DNA from: JAAXPZ01 sp965215705
GTDB lineage: Bacteria > Campylobacterota > Campylobacteria > Campylobacterales > Sulfurovaceae
Reading direction: 5' to 3'
NCBI GenBank assembly: GCA_965215705.1
Contig: CBDCEE010000002.1
Location: 1 to 64,000, forward strand
Length of the DNA: 64,000 nucleotides
Positions 8,319 to 16,578 of the stretch are shown here, piece after piece. Within the stretch, counting starts at the first letter, position 1, and each line of letters opens with the position of its first letter. The notes under the pieces were generated by a model. It saw only the letters and a list, made by a program, of their open reading frames with translations. It did not search any database and was not told the DNA's origin. The position numbers and the translations under genes were made by a program.

Positions 8319-8344
8319 TATAATTCTTCTAAAATACATTAGAA
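8319..8344 (+). promoter_or_regulatory. Candidate promoter with overlapping palindrome upstream of the permease genes
   Basis: A TATAAT at 8319-8324 (another at 8283-8288) is followed at once by the inverted repeat TTCTAA-N6-TTAGAA (8327-8344). The repeat lies where a transcript would start and ends just before the AAAGG ribosome binding site, so it could be an operator or a 5' hairpin. The same 18 bp occurs in reverse complement at 1272-1289, just before istA. Confidence 0.35.
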
Positions 8345-8353
8345 AGGTTAGTT

Positions 8354-9505
8354 GTGTCTATTATATATAATAAAACATTTAGAGCTATATTCTATCAATT
8401 TATTGTTGTGACACTTTTGGTGATAGGATTGTGGTTTATGTTTACAAATCTATTTCACAATATTGAAGCAAGAGGCATTAGTACAGGATTCGGATTTTTA
8501 AATGAAAGAGCAGGGTTCGATATATCAGAATCTCCCATTGCATACAGTGCAGACTCAACATATTTTAAAGCATTCTTGGTGGGTATTTCAAATACACTCT
8601 ATGTCTCAGTCATCGCTATCATATTTTCTACTATATTGGGTGTAATCATCGGAATAGCAAGGTTATCAAAAATATTTTTAGTCTCTAAATTTGCTTTGGT
8701 ATATATAGAAACTTTTAGAAATATACCGTTATTGCTTCAAATATTGTTTTGGTACAACGTGGTTTTGGCAGCACTTCCAAATCCAAGGCAAAGTATCGAA
8801 CTTGGTGCGAGTATGATATTGAATAATCGTGGATTTAGTGTCCCCAGACCGATCATGGAAGATGGTTTTAGTTGGGTTATCGTATCATTTGTAGTCGCTA
8901 TTGGTATAGTTATTTATATATCAAAAAGAGTAAAAAGAAAATTTGAAGAAACTGGAGTGGATACTTTTCTTCTACCTTGGAATATCATTATTTTAATCGC
9001 TCTTCCTTCTATTGTATACCTACTTATGGGAACGCCTTTAAGTTTTGACGTACCCACATTAAAAGGATTCAATTATGAGGGAGGGATGATATACAGTCCT
9101 GAGTTTTTAGCCTTAGCATTTTCATTGTCCATCTATACAGCAACTTTTACAGCAGAAGCCGTAAGGAGCGGTATAGAAGCAGTGGATGTAGGTCAAAAGG
9201 AAGCAGCATCAGCACTGGGGTTGAATCCGTATAAATCTTTAAAACTAGTTGTATTACCTCAAGCTATTAGAATTGCATTCCCCCCCATTATTAGCCAATT
9301 TCTCAATGTTGTAAAAAACTCATCATTAGCAACCGCCATTGGTTATCCTGAACTGGTCACTATATTTAGTGGCACTGCCCTCAATCAAACAGGACAAGCA
9401 ATAGAAATCATCATGATGACCATGAGTGTATATTTAGTGATAAGTTTGATTATATCAGCAGTGCTAAATTATGTAAATAAAAAGATGGAAATAAAGGGTC
9501 GGTAA
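8354..9505 (+). CDS. aapQ: Polar amino acid ABC transporter permease (AapQ-like)
   Basis: Inner-membrane permease subunit. The C-terminal half has the HisM-type membrane domain with an EAA loop (EAASALGLNPYKSLKLVVLPQ). Further upstream are the family-typical FLNERAGFDI and a long connecting segment between the early and late helices. That insertion marks the larger AapQ/BztB class (383 aa) rather than ordinary 220-aa HisM proteins. The start is GTG at 8354 with GAAAGG upstream. Its stop shares one base with the start of the next permease, implying coupled translation of the heterodimer. Confidence 0.87.
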   Translation: MSIIYNKTFRAIFYQFIVVTLLVIGLWFMFTNLFHNIEARGISTGFGFLNERAGFDISESPIAYSADSTYFKAFLVGISNTLYVSVIAIIFSTILGVIIGIARLSKIFLVSKFALVYIETFRNIPLLLQILFWYNVVLAALPNPRQSIELGASMILNNRGFSVPRPIMEDGFSWVIVSFVVAIGIVIYISKRVKRKFEETGVDTFLLPWNIIILIALPSIVYLLMGTPLSFDVPTLKGFNYEGGMIYSPEFLALAFSLSIYTATFTAEAVRSGIEAVDVGQKEAASALGLNPYKSLKLVVLPQAIRIAFPPIISQFLNVVKNSSLATAIGYPELVTIFSGTALNQTGQAIEIIMMTMSVYLVISLIISAVLNYVNKKMEIKGR

Positions 9506-10593
9506 TGGCAGTATATAAATTAGAAAAAACAGAAGACGCCCCCTCTAGTACACATGGTCCCTTACGATGGATTATAAATAATCTTTTTGCAACACCTTAT
9601 CATGTTGCTTTCTCATTTTTAATATTAAGTGTATTATATATCATCATTCCCCCTTTTATTCATTGGGCAATAATAGATGCTACTTTTGTAGGAAGTACAA
9701 AGGCAGACTGTGGCGGTGATGGGGCTTGCTGGATATTTATAGTACATAAAATAGACTTTTTTATCTACGGATTTTATCCAGAAAAAGAGATCTATAGAAT
9801 TAATTGGATATTCGGATTATTTTTTCTATTTTTAGGGTTATTTAAATATACAGGAAAAACCTATAGGACAAAAATAGCGGTCTTCAGTTTGTTCCCAATC
9901 ATCTCCTATTTTTTAATTACAGGGGGTAGTTTTGGTTTGGTTGAAGTCCCTACCGATAAATGGGGTGGGCTGATGCTTACATTGGTTATCTCCTCCATAG
10001 GGATAGTCTTGTCCATGCCAATAGGGATTATATTGGCTTTAGGTAGACAATCAAAACTTCCTATTATAAAAAGTTTAAGTGTCCTTTATATTGAATTTAT
10101 ACGAGGGGTTCCTCTTATCACCATCTTATTTATGGGTTCTGTGGTGTTACCCATGTTCTTTCCTGAGGGTATGACTTTTGACAAACTTTTGAGAGTTTTA
10201 ATCGTGGTTACCTTATTTCAATCAGCCTATATTGCAGAGGTCATTCGTGGTGGGTTACAAGCGATATCTACAGGGCAATATGAAGCTGCAGATGCTCTAG
10301 GATTATCCTATTGGAAGAAAATATTACTTGTGATATTGCCACAAGCCATTAAAGTGTCAATACCAAATTTAGTTGGAAATGCCATTGGGTTATTTAAAGA
10401 CACAACACTTGTACTTATTATAGGATTGTTTGATTTACTTACTATGGTTGGTTTAACAGCAGCTGATTCACATTGGACTGGATTTGAAACAGAAGGTTAT
10501 GTTTTTGTTACAATGATATTTTGGATATTTTGTTTTAGTTTATCAAGATATTCTAAAGTATTAGAAGATAGATTAAATACCGATAATCGATAA
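9505..10593 (+). CDS. aapM: Polar amino acid ABC transporter permease (AapM-like)
   Basis: Second permease of the heterodimer, 362 aa. It has several N-terminal helices, a Cys-containing loop (KADCGGDGACWIF) typical of AapM, and a C-terminal membrane domain with an EAA loop (EAADALGLSYWKKILLVILPQ) that contacts the ATPase. It overlaps aapQ by 1 nt and is followed 15 bp later by the ATPase gene. Confidence 0.87.
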   Translation: MAVYKLEKTEDAPSSTHGPLRWIINNLFATPYHVAFSFLILSVLYIIIPPFIHWAIIDATFVGSTKADCGGDGACWIFIVHKIDFFIYGFYPEKEIYRINWIFGLFFLFLGLFKYTGKTYRTKIAVFSLFPIISYFLITGGSFGLVEVPTDKWGGLMLTLVISSIGIVLSMPIGIILALGRQSKLPIIKSLSVLYIEFIRGVPLITILFMGSVVLPMFFPEGMTFDKLLRVLIVVTLFQSAYIAEVIRGGLQAISTGQYEAADALGLSYWKKILLVILPQAIKVSIPNLVGNAIGLFKDTTLVLIIGLFDLLTMVGLTAADSHWTGFETEGYVFVTMIFWIFCFSLSRYSKVLEDRLNTDNR

Positions 10594-10608
10594 AAGGGAA
10601 AATCTACA

Positions 10609-11346
10609 ATGAGTGATATTATAAAAATAGCTAAATTACATAAATGGTACGATAATTTTCATGTACTAAAGAATATAAATTTAAATATTAAAGAGGGTGA
10701 GATAGTTGTCATTTGCGGGCCCAGTGGAAGTGGAAAATCAACGCTGGTTAGATGTATTAATTATCTTGAACAATTTCAAAAGGGAACTATCATAGTGGAT
10801 GGCATTGAACTCACGGACAATGCCAAAAAAATACAAGCTGTTCGAGAAAATATAGCTATCATTTTTCAACACTTTAATCTATTCCCTCATCTTTCTATTT
10901 TGGAGAACTTGACTTTAGCACCTATGCATGTTAAGGGTAAACCCAAAAAACATGCTATTGCAACAGCCATGAAATATTTAGAAAGAGTAAATATAGCAGA
11001 ACAAGTAAATAAATATCCAAATCAATTAAGTGGTGGACAGAAACAAAGAGTTGCCATAGCAAGAGGACTTTGTAAAAATCCCAAAATTATGCTTTTTGAT
11101 GAACCAACCTCTGCATTGGACCCTGAAATGATCAATGAAGTATTAGATGTCATGATAGAGTTAGCTAAAGATAAAAAAACGATGGTGTGTGTAACTCATG
11201 AGATGGGATTTGCAAAAAAAGTCGCAGATCGTGTGATATTTATGGATGAGGGACAAATTGTTGAAGAGAACAGTCCAGAAGAGTTTTTTGGAAATCCACA
11301 AAGTGATAGATTAAAGCAGTTTTTAGAACAAATTATTACACAATAA
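10609..11346 (+). CDS. aapP: Polar amino acid ABC transporter ATP-binding protein (AapP/GlnQ-like)
   Basis: Nucleotide-binding subunit that powers import. Walker A is GPSGSGKST (about residue 38), the signature is LSGGQKQR (about 142), Walker B is MLFDEPTSALD, and the switch His is in VTHEMGF. The length of 245 aa is typical. All motifs are intact. It is the fourth gene of the transporter set and lies 19 bp before kbl, so uptake and catabolism appear co-transcribed. Confidence 0.93.
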   Translation: MSDIIKIAKLHKWYDNFHVLKNINLNIKEGEIVVICGPSGSGKSTLVRCINYLEQFQKGTIIVDGIELTDNAKKIQAVRENIAIIFQHFNLFPHLSILENLTLAPMHVKGKPKKHAIATAMKYLERVNIAEQVNKYPNQLSGGQKQRVAIARGLCKNPKIMLFDEPTSALDPEMINEVLDVMIELAKDKKTMVCVTHEMGFAKKVADRVIFMDEGQIVEENSPEEFFGNPQSDRLKQFLEQIITQ

Positions 11347-11365
11347 TAACGATAAAGGATCAAAT

Positions 11366-12556
11366 ATGAGTAAAGTATTTTTAGATAATTTAAAGAGTAA
11401 GATTGAAGAGATCAAAGAACAAGGCTTATATAAAAATGAGAGAGTGATAGGATCTGCCCAAACATCAAATATAAAATTACAGAATGGTGATGAAGTGATC
11501 AATTTTTGTGCAAATAATTATTTGGGATTTGCTTCAAATAAAGAGATAAAAGAAGCGGCATCAAATGCCCTAGAAGCGTATGGATATGGTATGGCATCTG
11601 TTAGATTTATTTGCGGAACACAAACCATCCATAAACAATTAGAACACACTATTTCAGAATTCCTGGGAACAGAAGATACTATTTTGTACTCTTCTTGTTT
11701 TGATGCGAATACAGGTTTGTTTGAAACTATTTTAAATAAAGAAGATGCCATTATAAGTGATGCTTTAAATCATGCAAGTATCATAGATGGCGTAAGATTG
11801 TGCAAAGCTTCAAGATATAGGTATAAAAACTCCGATATGTCTGATTTGGAAGAGCAATTAAAAAATGCTCAAGATGCAAGATATAGACTTATAGTCACAG
11901 ATGGTGTTTTTTCTATGGATGGGAAAATTGCAAATTTGCCTAAAATATGTGAATTGGCACAAAAGTATGATGCTTTACTTATGGTAGATGATTCACACAG
12001 TACAGGTGTTTTAGGGGTTCAAGGTAGAGGTACACCTTCGCATTTTGGACTTGAAGATAAAATAGATATTTATACAGGGACACTTGGGAAAGCTTTAGGT
12101 GGAGCAAGTGGTGGATATACTTCTGGAAAAAAAGAGATTATAGAGTACTTACGTCAATTTTCAAGACCGTATCTGTTTTCAAATTCTATAGCGCCAGTGG
12201 TTGCAGGTTCTTCTATCAAAGCTATTGAATTATTACAAAGCTCACCAGAGCTGCTGGATACCTTAAAATCTAATAGCGAAACCTTTAGAAAACGTATGAG
12301 TGAAGCGGGGTTTACCTTGACAGGAGAGGATCATGCCATCATACCAGTTTTACTCAAAGATGCAAAACTGGCTTCACGCATGGCGGATAGACTCTTGGAG
12401 CTAGGTATTTATGTGATCGCTTTTTCATTCCCGGTAGTTCCAAAAGATCAAGCAAGGATTAGAGTGCAAATATCAGCAATACACACGAAAGAACAAATTA
12501 ACTATGCGGTTAAGTGTTTTAAAGATATTGCAGTTGAATTAGGTATCTTATCATGA
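11366..12556 (+). CDS. kbl: Glycine C-acetyltransferase (2-amino-3-ketobutyrate CoA ligase)
   Basis: PLP enzyme that splits 2-amino-3-oxobutanoate with CoA into glycine and acetyl-CoA, the second step of threonine breakdown. Alpha-oxoamine synthase hallmarks: NFCANNYLGFA near residue 50, DDSHSTGVLG (PLP-binding Asp and His, about 210), and the PLP lysine in GTLGKALGG (about 243). The length of 396 aa equals that of the E. coli enzyme. Its stop overlaps the tdh start (ATGA). Kbl is preferred over 8-amino-7-oxononanoate synthase because tdh follows directly. Confidence 0.9.
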   Translation: MSKVFLDNLKSKIEEIKEQGLYKNERVIGSAQTSNIKLQNGDEVINFCANNYLGFASNKEIKEAASNALEAYGYGMASVRFICGTQTIHKQLEHTISEFLGTEDTILYSSCFDANTGLFETILNKEDAIISDALNHASIIDGVRLCKASRYRYKNSDMSDLEEQLKNAQDARYRLIVTDGVFSMDGKIANLPKICELAQKYDALLMVDDSHSTGVLGVQGRGTPSHFGLEDKIDIYTGTLGKALGGASGGYTSGKKEIIEYLRQFSRPYLFSNSIAPVVAGSSIKAIELLQSSPELLDTLKSNSETFRKRMSEAGFTLTGEDHAIIPVLLKDAKLASRMADRLLELGIYVIAFSFPVVPKDQARIRVQISAIHTKEQINYAVKCFKDIAVELGILS

Positions 12557-13581
12557 TGAAAGCACTGTCAAAACTACATGATAGAAAAGGTATTTGGGAA
12601 GTAGAAGCACCCATTCCTAAAATTGGGCATAATGATATTTTAATCAAAATAATAAAAACAGCCATATGTGGGACAGATATGCATATATACAATTGGGATG
12701 AATGGGCAAAAAAAACGATCCCAACGCCTATGATCATAGGGCATGAGTTTGTAGGAACTATCGTAGAAATTGGAACAGAAGTGAATGGCTTTCAAATAGG
12801 AGATAGAGTTTCAGGTGAAGGGCATATTGTTTGTGGACATTGTCGAAATTGTAGAGCCGGTAAGCGGCACTTATGTAGAAATACACAAGGGATAGGTGTA
12901 AATATACAAGGTGCTTTTGCTCAATATCTTGCACTTCCCGCCATCAATGCTTTTTTGATAAATGACAATATTACAAATTCCCAAGCAGCCATATTTGATC
13001 CATTTGGAAATGCGGTTCACACTGCTTTATCTTTTGATATGGTTGGTGAAGATGTACTTATCACAGGTGCTGGCCCCATAGGAGCGATGGCAGCAGCAGT
13101 CGCTTCACATGCGGGAGCTAGACATATTGTGATTACAGACATCAATGAATATAGATTAGCGTTAGCCAAAAAAATGGGCGCAACAAAAATAGTAAATGTT
13201 GCAAATGAATCTTTAGATGAAGTGATGGAGAACCTGCATATGTTTGAAGGTTTTGATGTAGGGTTAGAGATGTCTGGAGCGCCAAGTGCTTTTAAATCCA
13301 TGTTAAAACATATGAATAATGGTGGTAAAATAGCGATGTTAGGCATACCACCTAATGATATGACAATTTTATGGGATGAATTGATATTTAAAGGATTGAC
13401 CATTAAAGGTATTTATGGAAGAGAGATGTTTGAAACTTGGTATAAGATGTCAAGTTTAGTTCAGTCAGGGTTAGATTTAAATCCAATTATTACCCATGAA
13501 CTTAAAATAAAAGATTTTCAAGAGGGGTTTGACTTGATGGAATCTGGTATGTCTGGAAAAATAATCTTAGATTGGGAATAA
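12553..13581 (+). CDS. tdh: L-threonine 3-dehydrogenase
   Basis: Zinc-dependent NAD-linked alcohol dehydrogenase that oxidises threonine to 2-amino-3-oxobutanoate, the substrate of Kbl. Catalytic zinc ligands sit in CGTDMHIY and GHEFVG. Four Cys in CGHCRNCRAGKRHLC bind structural zinc. The Rossmann motif is GAGPIGAMA (about residue 173). The N-terminus and IYNWDEWAKKTIPTP closely follow the E. coli Tdh pattern. The length is 342 aa. A second ATG at 12556 could be the true start. The gene overlaps kbl by 4 nt. Confidence 0.92.
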   Translation: MMKALSKLHDRKGIWEVEAPIPKIGHNDILIKIIKTAICGTDMHIYNWDEWAKKTIPTPMIIGHEFVGTIVEIGTEVNGFQIGDRVSGEGHIVCGHCRNCRAGKRHLCRNTQGIGVNIQGAFAQYLALPAINAFLINDNITNSQAAIFDPFGNAVHTALSFDMVGEDVLITGAGPIGAMAAAVASHAGARHIVITDINEYRLALAKKMGATKIVNVANESLDEVMENLHMFEGFDVGLEMSGAPSAFKSMLKHMNNGGKIAMLGIPPNDMTILWDELIFKGLTIKGIYGREMFETWYKMSSLVQSGLDLNPIITHELKIKDFQEGFDLMESGMSGKIILDWE

Positions 13582-13633
13582 ACATCATTTTATTGAAATA
13601 TTAAAGAAGTTTAAGTTTAAGTTTTATGTAATT

Positions 13634-13652
13634 ATTCTACAATTTATAGAAT
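13634..13652 (+). promoter_or_regulatory. Small inverted repeat in the tdh / PLP-enzyme spacer
   Basis: ATTCTA-N7-TAGAAT in the 123-bp AT-rich spacer. It resembles, but is not identical to, the palindrome before aapQ. It could be an operator or a weak hairpin. Confidence 0.25.
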
Positions 13653-13710
13653 TTAAATTATGAGATTTACTTGTATTTTTGAGTAGCTTTCAAAATAGAC
13701 TAAGGTGAAT

Positions 13711-14889
13711 ATGATGAGCAAAACCAAAGGCTCAATTGTAAGGCGAAATAAAATACCAGAAAATACAGGTATTCCACTGAGTACACCCTTATCTGCATCT
13801 GTAATGTACCATTACGAAAATATTGAACAAGTAAAAGCGTTAAATGAGAAAAAAATTGAGGGATTCTCTTATGCGAGATATGCAAATCCCAATGCTAAAA
13901 TTTTAGCAGAAAAGATCTCATGGCTAGAAGATGCAGAGGGTGGGCTTATAACAGCTTCTGGTATGTCAGCTTTATCTTGTGTATTTTTAGCTTTATTAAA
14001 ACAAGGTGATACTATAGCTGCTTCTAAACAACTCTATGGGCAATCTTTAAAAATGCTTACAAAAATGCTTCCTCGTATGGGTTTTGAAACGAAGTTTTTT
14101 GATTCATCTGATCCTAGCACTTTTGCTGAAGCAATTACGCCTAAAACCAAGATTATTTTAGTAGAAATCGAATCAAATCCTGTACTTAGAATTACACACT
14201 TTGAAGCGTTGGTTAAAATAGCTAAAAAATCATCTGCTCTAATATTGGTTGACAATACGTTTACAACACCTTTAGGATTTAAACCGTTAAATCATGGCGC
14301 TACTTTAGTGATGCATTCTGTTTCAAAAATATTATCAGGACATAGTGATCTTAATTTAGGGTATATAGGGACAAATGACTCTAATATTCTTGAAGATATT
14401 GATGAACTCATTGCAAACTTTGGACTTAATTCAAATCCTTTTAATTGTTGGCAAGCAGAAAGAGGATTGTATACTTTTGATTTACGATTTAAACAAGCAC
14501 AAGAAAATGCAGGAAAATTAGCAAACCTGCTTGAAAAACATCCCAAGATTTCTAAATTAAATTATCCGGGTCTTATATCTCATCCTGAACACAAATTAGC
14601 AAAAAAGATGCTAAATGGAAATTTTGGAACAATCATTAGTTTTGTATTGAAAGGGGATTACCAAAATGTCGATAATTTTCTTAAGGCTGCAAAGGATATA
14701 CCTTATGGAAGTACATTAGGTGATGTTGCTACATTGGTGGTGGTACCTTCACTCTCTTCACATCGTCACTTGACAAAAGAAGAACGATTAAAACTGGAAA
14801 TTGAAGATACTTTGATTAGGGTATCTGTTGGGATTGAGTCCTTCGATTTAATAGAAGATGATTTTTTAGAGGCATTAGAAAAAGCATAA
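13711..14889 (+). CDS. Cys/Met-metabolism PLP-dependent enzyme (cystathionine/methionine gamma-lyase superfamily)
   Basis: Fold-type I PLP enzyme. Visible features are YARYANPNAKILAEKISWLEDAEGG, the PLP-stacking YGQS (about residue 110), VDNTFTTPLGFKPLNHGATLVMHS, and the Schiff-base Lys in HSVSKILSGHSDLNLG (about 206). Here the usual S-x-T-K-Y-x-x-G-H motif reads SVSKILSGH, so Thr and Tyr are replaced. The family includes methionine gamma-lyase, cystathionine gamma-lyase and synthase, and O-acetylhomoserine sulfhydrylases; the exact reaction cannot be assigned. Co-location with the Aap transporter and threonine catabolic genes favours a degradative lyase. The start is ATG 13711 or 13714, preceded by AAGG. 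Confidence 0.75.
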   Translation: MMSKTKGSIVRRNKIPENTGIPLSTPLSASVMYHYENIEQVKALNEKKIEGFSYARYANPNAKILAEKISWLEDAEGGLITASGMSALSCVFLALLKQGDTIAASKQLYGQSLKMLTKMLPRMGFETKFFDSSDPSTFAEAITPKTKIILVEIESNPVLRITHFEALVKIAKKSSALILVDNTFTTPLGFKPLNHGATLVMHSVSKILSGHSDLNLGYIGTNDSNILEDIDELIANFGLNSNPFNCWQAERGLYTFDLRFKQAQENAGKLANLLEKHPKISKLNYPGLISHPEHKLAKKMLNGNFGTIISFVLKGDYQNVDNFLKAAKDIPYGSTLGDVATLVVVPSLSSHRHLTKEERLKLEIEDTLIRVSVGIESFDLIEDDFLEALEKA

Positions 14890-14988
14890 CGCATCATTGA
14901 AATTTATATTACAATACACAATAAGGGTCTACCCACAATTTCATCCCTCTGAATATCGTGGAAATCATAAGGTATGAATCAAGCCTAC

Positions 14989-15008
14989 AATAATTCGAAT
15001 GAATTATT
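14989..15008 (-). terminator. Hairpin at the end of the ATPase gene
   Basis: A perfect palindrome AATAATTC-GAAT-GAATTATT spanning the stop codon of the minus-strand ATPase. It may end transcription from that gene or from the converging PLP-enzyme gene, but the stem is AT-rich and weak. Confidence 0.3.
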
Positions 15009-16089
15009 CTTCCGGTGCCTCATTCAAAATACTCCATTCATAAAACGGCATCGCTTCAAAGACAATATCATTCAATGTAAATCCATACTGGTTGGAGACG
15101 GTGACAATGGTGATCTTGTGTATGTAGTGTTGCTGGTAGAGGTGGATCTTGTTGTAGGACTTTTGCCAGAAGTTCTCTTCGTTTTCAAAGGCAGAGGGGA
15201 TGACGAGCTCATCATCATGGATGAGGTACCCGTGGATGCCTAGGGCTTGGAAGGGGATGTTATGTTTGAACAGTGCCAGTACGACGATCGCATCGAAGGT
15301 GATCGGGAAGGGCTGGGATTTACTGAGGTATTTGGAGAGGGCAAAGTCATAGAGGATCATCTTGCGTGCACCTTTGCTCTGGGTGTCCTCGACGAAGAGA
15401 ATTAACCCCTCCTGCGTGAAGCGTTTGATGGTGCGGTAGACCCAGTCTTTGGAGATGCGGAAGTACTCTTTAGCGTGGCTGTAGAGCTGATGGGTCGTCA
15501 CACGGTGACCCTGATAGCGTGCGAGGATCAGCATCAAGCGACTCTCGTCCTCATCGAAACTGCTGTAGAAGAAGCTACGCATCTGCTGGCTAAGCGAGAG
15601 TAGGTTGACATCCGTGACTACAGGAAGTGTCCCCGCTTTGAGGAAACGGTTGAAGCTGGAAGAGGGAGAAGCACCACGATCAAAAGAGAGAAACTCCTCA
15701 TAGTCCAGAGGATAGAGCGTATAGGTAGGCAGTGTGATAGTAGGGAGTGTCTCTCTGCTGACCAGGATCAACTGGAAGCAGTGGGGCAGGTGCTCTAGAA
15801 AGCCCTCATAGTAATGATCCAGCACCACGGTCTCTATCCCCTCTTCTTTGATAAATGCCTCCAGTGTATCACTGTCGATATCCTCCAGAGCGAAGATAGG
15901 GTCCTGACAATCGATATAGATCCAGATATCTTCTGGGAGTTCACTAAGGTACGACAGTATCAGCGCAGTCTTTCCCGTACCACGAGCACCAGTAAGTAGA
16001 AAAGAGATATCTTCAGGTAGCTGAAGTTTTCTCTCTCTATAGAGTGCATTTTGGGGGGAGAGTTCTTGAAAGTATTCCAGCAGATGCAT
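15004..16089 (-). CDS. P-loop ATPase with C-terminal winged-helix-like region (DEXX-box/archaeal-type ATPase family)
   Basis: ATP-binding protein of the AAA_14-like class, often multicopy and of unknown role. Walker A is TGARGTGKTALI (about residue 34). A likely Walker B is DIWIYIDCQD or ETVVLDHYY. A winged-helix segment (SKDWVYRTIKRFTQEGLILF) lies around residues 205-230. The start at 16089 has GAGGAGGAAAG upstream on the minus strand. The protein is 361 aa. It is richer in G+C than the neighbouring amino acid block. Its last 25 codons recur as a decayed copy at 6.8 kb in the same orientation, so the two copies bracket that block. Confidence 0.72.
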   Translation of the reverse strand: MHLLEYFQELSPQNALYRERKLQLPEDISFLLTGARGTGKTALILSYLSELPEDIWIYIDCQDPIFALEDIDSDTLEAFIKEEGIETVVLDHYYEGFLEHLPHCFQLILVSRETLPTITLPTYTLYPLDYEEFLSFDRGASPSSSFNRFLKAGTLPVVTDVNLLSLSQQMRSFFYSSFDEDESRLMLILARYQGHRVTTHQLYSHAKEYFRISKDWVYRTIKRFTQEGLILFVEDTQSKGARKMILYDFALSKYLSKSQPFPITFDAIVVLALFKHNIPFQALGIHGYLIHDDELVIPSAFENEENFWQKSYNKIHLYQQHYIHKITIVTVSNQYGFTLNDIVFEAMPFYEWSILNEAPEE

Positions 16090-16174
16090 CTATCTTTCCT
16101 CCTCAAAAGGAAACAATTTTTAGAATGATAGCGATTTTGGGCTGAGGGTCAAGTGAATAGTAGAAACATTTGGG

Positions 16175-16180
16175 TATAAT
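16175..16180 (+). promoter_or_regulatory. Predicted -10 box of the S10-spc operon promoter
   Basis: A perfect TATAAT in GGGTATAATCTGCG, 78 nt before the rpsJ start. It is the only strong promoter-like box before the ribosomal gene run, and it places transcription start near 16187, just before the structured leader. Confidence 0.6.
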
Positions 16181-16197
16181 CTGCGTTCCTAAATTTA

Positions 16198-16237
16198 GTT
16201 GGGGGTCGAAAAGCCCGTGCAAATCGCACATACCAAC
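16198..16237 (+). promoter_or_regulatory. Structured 5' leader upstream of rpsJ (predicted three-way junction)
   Basis: An outer stem GTTGG (16198-16202) with CCAAC (16233-16237) encloses two hairpins: GGG/CCC (16203-16205 and 16214-16216) and GTGC/GCAC (16217-16220 and 16226-16229). It lies between the predicted transcription start and the rpsJ ribosome binding site. Ribosomal operons commonly carry leaders bound by one of their own proteins (L4 for S10 in E. coli). The same role here is an inference from position and fold. Confidence 0.4.
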
Positions 16238-16257
16238 GAGTTCTTTAAAGGGTAAAA

Positions 16258-16569
16258 ATGGAAAAAATTAGATTGAAGCTTAAAGCTTATGATCACCGAG
16301 TGTTAGACCGCTCTGTTGCATCTATAGTAGATGCAGTTAGACGCACAGGTGCTGAAATCATTGGTCCTGTACCAATGCCAAGCAAGTTCAAACGATACAC
16401 AGTATTGCGTTCACCACATGTGAACAAAGATAGCCGTGAGCAGTTTGAAATCAGAATTCACGCGAGAATGATCGATATCGTTTCCGCTACATCAGACACA
16501 ATCGACTCATTGATGAAGCTCGATCTTGCGCCTGAAGTAGAGGTAGAGATCAGATCAATGGACAAGTAG
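16258..16569 (+). CDS. rpsJ: 30S ribosomal protein S10
   Basis: Small-subunit head protein, also known as the NusE antitermination factor that binds NusB. MEKIRLKLKAYDHRVLDRSV, followed by GPVPMPSKFKRYTVLRSPHVNKDSREQFE in pieces, is the standard S10 pattern. The length of 103 aa is normal. First gene of the superoperon; AAAGGG precedes its ATG. Confidence 0.97.
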   Translation: MEKIRLKLKAYDHRVLDRSVASIVDAVRRTGAEIIGPVPMPSKFKRYTVLRSPHVNKDSREQFEIRIHARMIDIVSATSDTIDSLMKLDLAPEVEVEIRSMDK

Positions 16570-16578
16570 GAGTAAGAC

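Noticed and set aside
14974..15243. An 89-codon plus-strand open frame next to the PLP-enzyme gene
   Set aside because: It lies entirely opposite the well-supported ATPase gene and has no ribosome binding site or family resemblance.
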